64,000 nt of DNA. It comes from DAISJD01 sp036821645. GTDB taxonomy: Bacteria > Pseudomonadota > Alphaproteobacteria > ATCC43930 > CGMCC-115725. The stretch spans positions 11,096 to 75,095 of the forward strand of contig DAISJD010000005.1 in NCBI GenBank assembly GCA_036821645.1, in the 5' to 3' direction. Numbering within the stretch: position 1 is the first letter of the stretch; the number at the start of each line of letters is the position of its first letter. This document shows positions 35,605-44,550 of the stretch, piece after piece. The notes below the pieces were generated by a model. That model worked only from the letters and a program-made list of their open reading frames with translations. It was not told where the DNA came from and did no database searches. Made by a program: the position numbers and the translations under genes.

Positions 35605-35992
35605 GATGCCGGTCCCAGATCCCTTTCAATGTTTGCGCGATCGTCATCGGATCGAACGGTTTCGCCAAGACTGCCGCCGCCCCAAGGGCCATCAAATCGG
35701 CCAACTCATTGGCTTGGGCCTTCGCTGTAAAGAAAACCACCGGAACGCGCGCAAGATGCGGTTGTTTGCGCAGGGCCCGAAACGTCTGGGGCCCGTCCAT
35801 CCGGGGCATCATCACGTCCAACAGAATGAGATCCGGCGTAAAATCGGCAAGCCCAGCCAGCGCCTCTTCTCCCGATTCATAAATCCGCACCGTATAGCCG
35901 CCGATCAATTCAAGCGCCAATTGGGCAACTTCGCGGATATCCGCCTCGTCATCCACATAAAGAATCTGCTGTAACTGCCCCGTGTCGGACAT
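35588..35992 (-). CDS. Single-domain response regulator (CheY-like)
   Basis: A stand-alone receiver of 134 residues. The acidic pair is D15/D16 in YVDDEADIR, the phospho-accepting aspartate is D59 in DLILLDVMMPRMDG, and the lysine is in LAKPFDP. No output domain is present, so it acts by protein contact or as a phosphate shuttle. It lies between the hybrid kinase (58-bp gap) and the HPt gene (17-bp overlap) in one transcription unit. Confidence 0.94.
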   Translation of the reverse strand: MSDTGQLQQILYVDDEADIREVAQLALELIGGYTVRIYESGEEALAGLADFTPDLILLDVMMPRMDGPQTFRALRKQPHLARVPVVFFTAKAQANELADLMALGAAAVLAKPFDPMTIAQTLKGIWDRHHGRTD

Positions 35993-36050
35993 TGCGTCCC
36001 CCCCCCCTCTCTTTCACTGAATCACCCCGGTCACAGACAAGCAGCCGCCC

Positions 36051-39000
36051 TTAAGGATGCATGGATTCAGTGAGGAAACCTTCAATTTTTCTCAGAAGCG
36101 CCAAATGATCGGTGGCAGACTTGATCAACAAAGCATGCGGCTCAAGGATCTCGGCGTTTTTAGGCTGTTCGGCGGTGAAAATCAGGACCGGCGTCGTCTC
36201 GTTCAGCCCCGATCCCGGTAAAAATTTGATCAAACTCTGACCATCGCCGTCCGGCAATTTCAAGTCGAGAATGATCAACTGAAAATGACGCTGATAGACG
36301 GCCCGTTCCGCCTGTTCAAGACTATGGGCCTTGACCAAATCAGCCCGATCGGCAATCAGCGACTGCACCACCGATGCCAAATCCTCGTCATCCTCGACAT
36401 GGAGAATGGCAGGCTTCGCATCCGTCGTCGTCGATAGAAGTTGGGTGATCGACCGTTCAAGATCGTCGACATTGGTGGGTTTAGGGCAAAAATGCCAGGT
36501 TTGTCGGGTATTGCCCTGTCGCTCCCGACGCGCCCCCATGATCAGGACCGGCGTCTCGGGATCGGTCAAGAGCGGCAGCAATCCGTAACCATCGCCATCC
36601 GGCAATGCCGGATCGAGGACGAGGGCACGGATACCATGACCCGGCACGTAATCCAGACCCTGAGACAGGGTCGAGAGCCACAGGGTCGGCAGGTTGAGCC
36701 CTTGCGCACACTGGCGCAGCATCTGGGCCAAGGCCGGATCGGGCGTGCAGATCACCAAGGCCGGCGATTCCGGTTTCTTTACCACCGGGGCGGTCGGCAG
36801 GTCGATGATGAAAGTCGTGCCGACATTTTCTTCGGTTTCGAACCCGATTTTCCCGCCGAACCGTTCGACGATGGCATGGGCGATACTGAGGCCGAGCCCG
36901 GTTCCCCCTTTGGCGCGCCGGTCGGAGCTGTCGGCTTGGGTAAACCGTTCGAAGACATGGGGCCTGAACGCCGCCGGAATCCCGGTCCCATGATCGATGA
37001 CCACGATCTGCACGCCGAACTTGCCCAAATTGGCAGCAATCACGACCTCGCCGCCGACCGGGGAATATTTGACCGCGTTCGAAATCAAATTCGTCATCAC
37101 CTGAATGAACCGATCGCTATCGACCATGACCTCGATCTCAGGCACGGGCTCGCGCAGGCTGAGACGCACGTTACGCGGCACGCCGAAACCGCGATTGGCC
37201 TCGATCGCCTGATGAAGCAGCGGCGCCACCGCCTGACGGGTCAGGACGAAATCCATATGGCCCAATTCAATTTTTTCAATGTCGAGAATATCGTTGATAA
37301 GACGGGTGAGACGTTGGCAATTGCTGTTGGCGATATCGATGAGACGACGCGCCGCCTCGGGCAGCACCCCCATGGCCCCCCCGGCAACGAGCCCCAAGGA
37401 TCCTTGAATCGAGGTCAAAGGGGTGCGCAATTCATGGCTTACGGTCGATACGAAGGCGCGTTTGGCGAGATCGGCCTGTTTCCATTCCGTCGAATCAAGC
37501 ATCAAACCGTCCCAAACGATGCGACCGGCATCGGCAGGGCGCGGGAAAGACATGAAGCGGATCCATCGCAATTGCCCATCGGGGCCTGATTTCGGACTGG
37601 CGCATTCAAAAAAGAAACGGGTTTTCTCGCGCGCCGATTGATCGATCGCGGTTTGAAACCGAACCTGCTCTGATTCGGGTACCAAGGCCAACGCCCCCGC
37701 CGGGTGGCTGACCAGGCGGCTGGGCGAGATATTGACCAAGGGTTGCACGCCCGGACTGATATAGGTCAAGGCCACATGGCCGTCATCGTCTCGTTCCATG
37801 CGAAAAACGGCACCGGGTAAATTATCGGTCACGGAACGCTGTCTGCTCTCACTGGCGGCAAGGGCGGCTTCGCGCTCGGAAATCGTGGTCACAAAGAATT
37901 CCAGCGCTTCGGCCATATCGGACAATTCATCATTGCCGGTCGTGTCGATGGGCGAGCGTGCGCCATTGGCAAAGGCCCGCATCGTTTCCTGCAGGCGGCG
38001 CAGGCGCAGGATAACCTGTCGGCGGATTTGAAAGAGAATGAGGGCCGAAAACACGATACAGGCAACGGCGATCGCCGTGACCACCCATGTTTGACGCTGG
38101 GTCAGTTCGGTCACATCCGCCGAGGTTTTCAGCACATCGGCTTCAATATCGTACGAGACTTTCGCCGCCGTCGAATCAAACCGATCGGCAAAAACCTTGT
38201 TGGTTGCAAGCGCTTCCTGAATCAGGCGCTGGGTCGACAAAACACGGCTGTGGGTCGCGATCAAGCCGTCTTCGCCCAATGTTATCTCCCGCAAACCCGT
38301 TTGGATCGTCAGGGCTTGTTCGAGAATTGTCGGCGTCAGATGGGTCAACAGCCGATCGCCATCGACGAGACGCACTTCGATTTCCTTGCGCGTTGCATCA
38401 AGCGCCCCGCTCAAACTGATGCCGAACGTGCCGAACATGGCCGTGATGGTTTGTTCGGCATTCGAGACCCAGGCTTGATTGAGACGATCCTGGGCAATTT
38501 CTTGATCGAAACTCGCAGCAAATTCAGACAGCGCATTTTGCGCTATGAAATTGCGCGGCAGTTCGCTCATGCGCGCACTTAAGGTTGGGGCAACCCTGTC
38601 GCCCATCATGACTTGAAGACGCCGCAAATCGGCGAGCAGGCCCAAAAGATTTTGAAACGTCGTATTGGTCCGGCGGTCGAGTTCAAGCTTGCTTTCAACG
38701 ATGTCGTTCAAATTGGATAGATTATTGAAGAGACTACCGCGCAATTGAACCAACGTATCAAATCGGTCCTCCGCAATGCCTTTTTCTTTTAGTTTTTTAA
38801 TATATTCATCAAGAACCAAAATTTGGTCGGCAATGCGCAGCATCAACGTGGTTCGGGTGAATTGACTATCAGCCACGGCCAATTGTGGGGCATTCGCCAC
38901 GATCGATTGGGCCTGTTCCGACAAATGGGCGGCAATCGACATGATCGGCAGATTGCTGCGTGAAATCGTGTCAAGTTCTTGTCGGAATTGCTGAAAAGAC

Positions 39001-39095
39001 AGAAAAGCAAGCCCGCTTGCCGCCAAGGTCAAGCCGGCGAGCAACATAAATCCAATTGTCAGACGTGCCGCAATTTTAATCTTTGGCCATCGCAT
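36051..39095 (-). CDS. Hybrid sensor histidine kinase
   Basis: A 1014-residue membrane kinase. Transmembrane segments lie at about 11-33 and 336-357 with a large periplasmic helical sensor between them, similar in style to TorS sensors. HAMP (358-410) and PAS (about 418-535) domains follow. The phospho-accepting H554 is in VSHELRTPL; the ATPase has N673 and GTGLGLS near 731. A first receiver-like domain (777-887) keeps D828 but lacks the acidic pair; the second (895-1010) is complete with D944. It sits upstream of a receiver and an HPt gene, giving all parts of a phosphorelay. The signal is unknown. Confidence 0.94.
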   Translation of the reverse strand: MRWPKIKIAARLTIGFMLLAGLTLAASGLAFLSFQQFRQELDTISRSNLPIMSIAAHLSEQAQSIVANAPQLAVADSQFTRTTLMLRIADQILVLDEYIKKLKEKGIAEDRFDTLVQLRGSLFNNLSNLNDIVESKLELDRRTNTTFQNLLGLLADLRRLQVMMGDRVAPTLSARMSELPRNFIAQNALSEFAASFDQEIAQDRLNQAWVSNAEQTITAMFGTFGISLSGALDATRKEIEVRLVDGDRLLTHLTPTILEQALTIQTGLREITLGEDGLIATHSRVLSTQRLIQEALATNKVFADRFDSTAAKVSYDIEADVLKTSADVTELTQRQTWVVTAIAVACIVFSALILFQIRRQVILRLRRLQETMRAFANGARSPIDTTGNDELSDMAEALEFFVTTISEREAALAASESRQRSVTDNLPGAVFRMERDDDGHVALTYISPGVQPLVNISPSRLVSHPAGALALVPESEQVRFQTAIDQSAREKTRFFFECASPKSGPDGQLRWIRFMSFPRPADAGRIVWDGLMLDSTEWKQADLAKRAFVSTVSHELRTPLTSIQGSLGLVAGGAMGVLPEAARRLIDIANSNCQRLTRLINDILDIEKIELGHMDFVLTRQAVAPLLHQAIEANRGFGVPRNVRLSLREPVPEIEVMVDSDRFIQVMTNLISNAVKYSPVGGEVVIAANLGKFGVQIVVIDHGTGIPAAFRPHVFERFTQADSSDRRAKGGTGLGLSIAHAIVERFGGKIGFETEENVGTTFIIDLPTAPVVKKPESPALVICTPDPALAQMLRQCAQGLNLPTLWLSTLSQGLDYVPGHGIRALVLDPALPDGDGYGLLPLLTDPETPVLIMGARRERQGNTRQTWHFCPKPTNVDDLERSITQLLSTTTDAKPAILHVEDDEDLASVVQSLIADRADLVKAHSLEQAERAVYQRHFQLIILDLKLPDGDGQSLIKFLPGSGLNETTPVLIFTAEQPKNAEILEPHALLIKSATDHLALLRKIEGFLTESMHP

Positions 39096-40313
39096 TGAAA
39101 CACCCGTGTGACCGATGAAACCGGATTTTGCCGATCCTCTTTACCGACGCTACACTATTGGGCCCCGGCATGACACCCTCTTGTCTCAGGGCGATGTGCA
39201 CGCGCAGGCCGCCGCATCATTCTTGTTCATCGGCTTTTAGAACGGGATCTTGCCTCAACACAAATAATCATTCTCATTTTTTCTTGCAATCCGACGAGTC
39301 TCCCATTTTTTATCGTCGTTGCTGATATCGATCATCTCACCAGACAAAAAAGTTTAAAATATAGTCTTTATACATTGCCTTCAATTCAATCGGACCGCAC
39401 GAGGATACCGTTTTTTTACCCGAAAAGATACGTCTCTATTTGAAGATTGTTTCTCATTTTTTTAAAATTTTAATCATTCTAATTTTTATAATCACCATAT
39501 ACCATTCTGATCCGAAGAGAATTTTAAAATTTTGTTTAGTTTCAAGGGCATATTTTTTAATTTATAGTTAAATTAGTTTTAATATTTTTAATATATAAAA
39601 TTCAAATAATATAGATGTGAAGTAATTCTTCTTTTTTCGGTGTTTTTACCAATGAGGATTGATAAATCTACCCGCCTTCCCGCGCATATCCGGCGGGATT
39701 GTCGGTCAATTCCTCCAATCATTTTCCCGGAAAGAATGTTGTTTTCCAGTGTGTTATCATTTTTTCGGTTGGATGCAATTATTTATTGCCAAATCATAAT
39801 TTCGCTTTCAAGATACATCGAAATCGAGTTCTACCTTGATGGTTTCTCCCTTTTTCATCGCCAAGCCATCCCTCGATTACAAGAGAAGGCGCAGGCGATC
39901 ATCAGGAGGTTTTCGATGTCTGATACATGTAAAATAAGAAAATTTTATATGTTTTTTCTCGGGTCGAATAAAAGAAAACGCAAATAAATAATCACAATAA
40001 TTTAATTAGACAATCAAAATACATGAATTCAATTTTATGGACAGTATAAATTATAGGAAAAAAAATTTAAATTAATCTTCTCAGATATGGGATTTTTATA
40101 CACATTAATATTAACCAATTAACGATAATTACCAGAATATATAAAATTAATTGCATTTTTTTTAATTTTTAACTTGCAAAGACTGGTTTTTAGCGGCAAG
40201 TTTGTTTTGTCAAGGCGAGCAGATAAACAGTTTGTGGAAAAATGTTCGGTCTAATCGGGCAAAACAAATTGGTCTGCTATGACTTTTTCTGTCACCTTCA
40301 GGGGATCCGAAGA
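39096..40313. other. Long AT-rich gene-poor spacer before the exported-protein array
   Basis: About 1.2 kb, with long A/T runs, separates the hybrid kinase start from the first HELFE paralogue. It should hold the kinase promoter (minus) and the first paralogue's promoter (plus). The only sizeable frame (39640-39987) looks spurious. A stretch near 40193 (GCGGCAAGTTTGTT) weakly resembles the element upstream of copies 2-4. I see no RNA gene. Confidence 0.6.
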
Positions 40314-41261
40314 ATGAAATTCGCAGCTTATATGGCCGTTGCGCCGATCGCATTGTTCGCCTTCGTTGGCGCGGCTCAAGCCGAAACGAAGTCCATCGTC
40401 GTCAAGAGTTCCGACGTTGCCGCCGTCAAGACGGCCACGAACATCCACATCACCTCGGCCCCGATCCATGGCGGTTCGACCGTTCGCATGGCGGCCCCGA
40501 ACAACAAGGTTGGCCTGAGCAAGGTCTTCGCCCCGGTCGGCACGAACGTGACCAAGTTTGCAGCCACCAAGCTGCTCGATCACGGCGGTGCCGTTGTCAT
40601 CAGCGCCCAGGTTCACCCGGTTTACGTGAACTCGACCGCGTCCACCTACGGCAACCCGGCCAAGTTCATCACCGATGAAAACGCCGCCACCGCCTTCATC
40701 GGCATCACCAACCAATATATGCGCCAAACGGTCGGTGCCAACCGCTATCCGCTCGGCACGCAATACACGACCACGACCACCAAGACCGTTCTCTTGGATA
40801 CCGACCTGCAAGCGATCGCTCACTCCGCCGCCCAGGCTCAGGGTGCCGCCGGTTATGCCCATACGTTCAACATCTTCACCCCGGCGGGCACGAACATCTG
40901 CTTCGACGCCGCCCAGACCCAGTGCTATTCGCCGAACAACCTCAACACCTTCGTGTTCTGCGGCTATCACAGCTCGGTCGACTTTGCCGATGTCGGTCAC
41001 GTCCTCTATTCGACCCAACCGTTCGCCAACGTGAACGGCTGCAACACGCCGAACGGCTCGACCAACGACGCGCAAAGCTCCGTTCTGTCGCACGAACTGT
41101 TCGAAACCTACACCGATCCCGATGGTTCGGCTTGGTTCGACAGCTCGGGTCAAGAAATCGGCGACAAGTGCCAAGGTGCGATGAACGTCACGTTGAACGG
41201 TACCGTTTACCAGATCCAACGCGAATTCTCGAACATCAAGGGTGCTTGCTCCTTCAACTAA
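40314..41261 (+). CDS. Exported HELFE-motif protein, paralogue 1 of 4
   Basis: A 315-residue secreted protein. The signal peptide MKFAAYMAVAPIALFAFVGA is followed by AQA and a predicted cut before ETKS. The C-terminal half has HELFE then TDP, SAWFD and EIGDKC, spaced as in secreted metallopeptidase-like and EXORDIUM/PHI-1-like proteins with HExxE and TDP blocks. The histidine and glutamates could bind metal. Six cysteines in the C-terminal half suggest disulfides. The ATG at 40314 follows CAGGGGA. This copy differs most at the N-terminus and lacks a good copy of the shared upstream element. It ends before a strong terminator. Function is unknown. Confidence 0.9.
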   Translation: MKFAAYMAVAPIALFAFVGAAQAETKSIVVKSSDVAAVKTATNIHITSAPIHGGSTVRMAAPNNKVGLSKVFAPVGTNVTKFAATKLLDHGGAVVISAQVHPVYVNSTASTYGNPAKFITDENAATAFIGITNQYMRQTVGANRYPLGTQYTTTTTKTVLLDTDLQAIAHSAAQAQGAAGYAHTFNIFTPAGTNICFDAAQTQCYSPNNLNTFVFCGYHSSVDFADVGHVLYSTQPFANVNGCNTPNGSTNDAQSSVLSHELFETYTDPDGSAWFDSSGQEIGDKCQGAMNVTLNGTVYQIQREFSNIKGACSFN

Positions 41262-41290
41262 TCGGTTGAATTGGGCTTAGCATTCATCTG

Positions 41291-41334
41291 AAAAAGAAGG
41301 TGCCTCGTCGAAAGACGAGGCACTTTTCTTTTTG
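41291..41334 (+). terminator. Rho-independent terminator after paralogue 1
   Basis: The stem GTGCCTCGTC / GACGAGGCAC with a GAAA loop is followed by a T-rich run. Confidence 0.92.
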
Positions 41335-41530
41335 TCATTAAATAATTTTTTTGATCAGAAATATGATGATTACCATTGCGTTTTGATTGACATCACAGCA
41401 CTTAAATTACTTTAAGGTGAATTATTTTTTAATAAAAATTAATTTTCATTAATATATTTTTTTAAAATTAACATAATTTATAACAATTTTTATAAAATCA
41501 AAAAATCTCATAATCGAGAATATAATCAAC

Positions 41531-41560
41531 TCGACAAATTTGTTGCTTCGATTGTCTGAT
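41531..41560 (+). promoter_or_regulatory. Shared upstream element, copy before paralogue 2
   Basis: TCGACAAATTTGTTG, six variable bases, then ATTGTCTGAT. The first part contains the palindrome ACAAATTTGT. The element starts 231 bp before the ATG. Copies with the same layout lie before paralogues 3 and 4. Confidence 0.65.
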
Positions 41561-41658
41561 AAAATTTTTTCGGTTAAGGCATTCTTGTATTTTTTTAAAG
41601 TTTGTAAAAAATTATTGGTTAATTTGATTTCAATGCTTGATTTTTACATTAAGTATGA

Positions 41659-41676
41659 CACCATACGATCATGGTG
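41659..41676 (+). promoter_or_regulatory. Leader dyad CACCAT-N6-ATGGTG before paralogue 2
   Basis: A perfect 6-bp inverted repeat around ACGATC that ends 86 bp before the ATG. The identical dyad is at the same distance before paralogue 4. It could be an operator or an RNA stem-loop. Confidence 0.5.
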
Positions 41677-41761
41677 CTGGGGAAACACATGCGGGTAAGC
41701 CGAACGGCGCCCGCATCAAAAAGAAACCCGGTGCCGCTTTTAAAGTCTTCAGGGGAAAATA

Positions 41762-42709
41762 ATGTCGCTTTCACGTTTTCTGGTCGCAGCACCCGTTGCC
41801 ATGATCGCCCTCATGGGGGCGGCCCAAGCCGAAACCAAGTCGCTCGTCGTGAAGAATTCCGACGTTGCCGCCGTTGCAACCGCCAAGAACATCCACATCA
41901 CGACGGCCCCGGTTCATGGCGGCGTCACCCTGCGCATGGCCGCCCCGAACAATAAAGTCGGTCTCAGCAAAGTGTTCGCCCAATCCGGCGCGGACGTCAG
42001 CAAGTTCGCCGCCACCAAGCTGCTCGATCACGGCGGCAAGGTCGTCATCAGCGCCCAAGTTCACCCGATCTATGTGAACTCGACTGCGGCGACTTACGGC
42101 AATCCGGCCAAGTTCGTGACCGACATGAATGCCGCCACCACCTTCATCGGCATCACCAACCAATATATGCGCCAAACGGTCGCTGCCAACCGCTATCCGC
42201 TCGGCACGCAATACAGCATGACCACGACCAAGACGACCATCTTGGACACGGATCTGCAAGCGATCGCCCATGCCGCCGCGATCTCTCAGGGTGCCGCCGG
42301 GTACGGCCATACCTATAATATCTTCACGCCGTCCAACATCACTGTCTGCATGGACGCCGCCAAGACCCAGTGTTATTCGCCGAACAACCTCAACACCTTC
42401 GTGTTCTGCGGCTATCACAGCTCGGTCGACTTTGCCGATGTCGGTCACGTCCTCTATTCGACCCAACCGTTCGCCAACGTGAACGGCTGCAACACGCCGA
42501 ACGGCTCGACCAACGACGCGCAAAGCTCCGTTCTGTCGCACGAACTGTTCGAAACCTTCACCGATCCCGATGGTTCGGCCTGGTTCGACAGCACCGGCAA
42601 TGAAATCGGCGACAAGTGCCAAGGTGCCATGAACGTGACCTTGAACGGCACCGTGTACCAAATTCAACGCGAATTCTCGAACAGCAAAGCCGCTTGCTCC
42701 TTCAACTAA
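41762..42709 (+). CDS. Exported HELFE-motif protein, paralogue 2 of 4
   Basis: A 315-residue secreted protein with signal MSLSRFLVAAPVAMIALMGA and a predicted cut after AQA (residue 23). Motif positions are HELFE 260-264, TDP 267-269, SAWFD 272-276 and EIGDKC 281-286. Cysteines are at 196, 204, 216, 243, 286 and 312. It shares most of its sequence with paralogue 1, including the sequence after the stop and its terminator, so copies 1 and 2 are relatives down to the 3' flank. The ribosome-binding site is CAGGGGA. A metal-dependent peptidase activity is a guess from the HExxE motif; nothing next to it indicates the substrate. Confidence 0.92.
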   Translation: MSLSRFLVAAPVAMIALMGAAQAETKSLVVKNSDVAAVATAKNIHITTAPVHGGVTLRMAAPNNKVGLSKVFAQSGADVSKFAATKLLDHGGKVVISAQVHPIYVNSTAATYGNPAKFVTDMNAATTFIGITNQYMRQTVAANRYPLGTQYSMTTTKTTILDTDLQAIAHAAAISQGAAGYGHTYNIFTPSNITVCMDAAKTQCYSPNNLNTFVFCGYHSSVDFADVGHVLYSTQPFANVNGCNTPNGSTNDAQSSVLSHELFETFTDPDGSAWFDSTGNEIGDKCQGAMNVTLNGTVYQIQREFSNSKAACSFN

Positions 42710-42746
42710 TCGGTTGAACCGGGCTTCCAGTCTTCTGAAAAAGAAG

Positions 42747-42776
42747 GTGCCTCGTCTCTGACGGGGCACTTTTTTT
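42747..42776 (+). terminator. Rho-independent terminator after paralogue 2
   Basis: The stem GTGCCTCGT / ACGGGGCAC (one wobble) with a five-base loop is followed by seven T. It is homologous to the terminator of paralogue 1. Confidence 0.92.
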
Positions 42777-43148
42777 ATCTTCAAATATTTTATATCTAAG
42801 ATAAAAAATAAGATTGTAACAATTATTCTTATTATTAATCCGATGCCGTACCCGGTTCGCACAACATAACGCGACCTATCCACAAATTATTCTGCCAAAG
42901 CTGTTACCACACCTCGACAAATTCGTTGTAAAAATTGTCTGATAAATTCGACAACACTTATGGGCCAACAGCGAAATCTTAATTTAAGAAAAAATTATTT
43001 ATTAATTTTGAGCTTAGACTTGATTTTTTCGTTAATTATGAGAACATACCATCATAGTGCGCGAGACAAGAATAGAGACACGGCACCAGCCGGTCGCACC
43101 AAAAATCCGATCCGCACTATCCTTCAAGTCTTTCAGGGGACATTAAAG
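42777..43148. other. AT-rich spacer upstream of paralogue 3
   Basis: About 370 bp without a gene. It carries the shared element at 42914-42943 and a degenerate form of the leader dyad near 43045-43062. Confidence 0.65.
42914..42943 (+). promoter_or_regulatory. Shared upstream element, copy before paralogue 3
   Basis: TCGACAAATTCGTTG, then ATTGTCTGAT after six bases, starting 235 bp before the ATG. It differs from the paralogue 2 copy at one base in the first block and at most spacer bases. Confidence 0.65.
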
Positions 43149-44093
43149 ATGCTTTCACGTTTTCTGGTCGCAGCACCTGTTGCCATGATCGCCCTCTTGG
43201 GGGCGGCCCATGCCGAAACCAAGTCGCTCGTCGTCAAGAGCGCCGACCTTGCGGCCGTCGCGGCCGCCAAGAACATCCACATCACGACGGCCCCGGTTCA
43301 CGGTGGTGCTACCCTGCGCATGGCCGCCCCGAACAATAAAGTCGGCCTGAGCCGGGTGTTCGCCCCGGTCGGTACGAACGTGTCCAAGTTTGCCGCCACC
43401 CGGCTTCTCGATCATGGCGGTACTGTCGTCATCAGCGCCCAGGTTCACCCGATCTATGTGAACTCGACCGCCTCGACTTACGGCAATCCCGCCAAGTTCG
43501 TGACCGACATGAATGCCGCCACCAGCTTCATCGGCATCACCAACCAATATATGCGCCGGTCCGTGGCGGCGAATCGCTATCCGCTCGGCACGCAATATAC
43601 GACCACGACCACCAAAACGGTGATCTTGGATACGGATTTGCAGGCCATTGCCCACGCCGCCGCCCGGGCTCAAGGGGCTGCCGGTTATGCGCACACCTTC
43701 AACATCTTCACGCCGGCCAATATCACCGTGTGTATGGATGCCGCCAAGACCCAGTGTTATTCGCCGAACAACCTCAACACCTTCGTGTTCTGCGGCTATC
43801 ACAGCTCGGTCGACTTTGCCGATGTCGGTCACGTCCTCTATTCGACCCAACCGTTCGCCAACGTGAACGGCTGCAACACGCCGAACGGCTCGACCAACGA
43901 CGCGCAAAGCTCCGTTCTGTCGCACGAACTGTTCGAAACCTTCACCGATCCCGATGGTTCGGCCTGGTTCGACAGTTCAGGAGAAGAAATCGGCGATAAG
44001 TGCCAAGGGGCTACGAACGTGACCTTGAACGGCACCGTGTATCAAATCCAAAAGGAATTTTCGAACAGCAAGCTTGCCTGCTCGTTCAATTAA
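43149..44093 (+). CDS. Exported HELFE-motif protein, paralogue 3 of 4
   Basis: A 314-residue secreted protein with signal MLSRFLVAAPVAMIALLGA and a predicted cut after AHA. It has the same HELFE, TDP, SAWFD and EIGDKC blocks and six cysteines as the others. Nucleotides 43503-43921 are identical by eye to 44908-45326 in paralogue 4, although the flanking parts of the two genes differ, which points to gene conversion. The ribosome-binding site is CAGGGGA before ATTAAAG. Its terminator is unrelated to those of copies 1 and 2. Function is unknown. Confidence 0.92.
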   Translation: MLSRFLVAAPVAMIALLGAAHAETKSLVVKSADLAAVAAAKNIHITTAPVHGGATLRMAAPNNKVGLSRVFAPVGTNVSKFAATRLLDHGGTVVISAQVHPIYVNSTASTYGNPAKFVTDMNAATSFIGITNQYMRRSVAANRYPLGTQYTTTTTKTVILDTDLQAIAHAAARAQGAAGYAHTFNIFTPANITVCMDAAKTQCYSPNNLNTFVFCGYHSSVDFADVGHVLYSTQPFANVNGCNTPNGSTNDAQSSVLSHELFETFTDPDGSAWFDSSGEEIGDKCQGATNVTLNGTVYQIQKEFSNSKLACSFN

Positions 44094-44132
44094 GGGCCGA
44101 CCCGGCCCTGCATCGTCACAGTCGATCTGCCG

Positions 44133-44164
44133 GCAGCCTGACTTCGGTCAGGCTGCTTTTTTTT
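44133..44164 (+). terminator. Rho-independent terminator after paralogue 3
   Basis: The stem GCAGCCTGAC / GTCAGGCTGC with a TTCG tetraloop is followed by eight T. Confidence 0.95.
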
Positions 44165-44222
44165 ACCGACTGTGTCTGGGATCGTAATAAAAATATATGA
44201 GATATAAAATAAAAAATTAATT

Positions 44223-44241
44223 AATAATCATTTTCATTATT
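44223..44241. promoter_or_regulatory. Fur-box-like sequence
   Basis: AATAATCATTTTCATTATT matches 15 of 19 positions of the classical GATAATGATAATCATTATC Fur box when read on the minus strand. AT-rich DNA gives such matches by chance, and the site is not clearly conserved before the other copies. Confidence 0.3.
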
Positions 44242-44319
44242 AATTGCAGATTAAAAATTATAGGATTGTGATTTTGATACAATTAACCCGATTAGGAACC
44301 AGACGAGTATCCAATAATT

Positions 44320-44349
44320 TCGACAGGTTTGTTGCATAGATTGTCTGAT
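44320..44349 (+). promoter_or_regulatory. Shared upstream element, copy before paralogue 4
   Basis: TCGACAGGTTTGTTG, then ATTGTCTGAT after six bases, starting 231 bp before the ATG, the same distance as for paralogue 2. Confidence 0.65.
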
Positions 44350-44447
44350 GACCTTGGCGTCCAATGCTTGGAACGGTTTTTTTCAACTGTTAAAAAAAAA
44401 TTATTGATTAATTTTAATCTAACACTTGCCTTTTACATTAAGTATGA

Positions 44448-44465
44448 CACCATACGATCATGGTG
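44448..44465 (+). promoter_or_regulatory. Leader dyad CACCAT-N6-ATGGTG before paralogue 4
   Basis: Identical to the dyad before paralogue 2 and likewise ending 86 bp before the start codon. Confidence 0.5.
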
Positions 44466-44550
44466 CACGGAACAAGACGCAGACAGACACGACACCTGTC
44501 GCCCAAAAAAAAATCCAGCACTGCTCTTTAAAGTCTTTCAGGGGAAAGAA

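Larger units (their letters stand above)
41335..41761. other. AT-rich spacer upstream of paralogue 2
   Basis: About 430 bp without a gene. It holds the shared 30-bp element (41531-41560) and a dyad (41659-41676), and ends with AAAGTCTTCAGGGGA just before the start codon. Confidence 0.7.
44165..44550. other. AT-rich spacer upstream of paralogue 4
   Basis: About 390 bp without a gene. It contains a Fur-box-like sequence (44223-44241), the shared element (44320-44349) and the leader dyad (44448-44465). Confidence 0.65.

Noticed and set aside
39640..39987. Possible 115-residue gene in the AT-rich spacer
   Set aside because: It has no ribosome-binding site and no recognisable motif, and its composition is that of the surrounding non-coding DNA.
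40233..42884. DnaA-box-like sequences (TGTGGAAAA at 40233, CTATCCACA at 42876) in AT-rich DNA, hinting at an origin
   Set aside because: They are only two, far apart and imperfect, and no replication gene adjoins.
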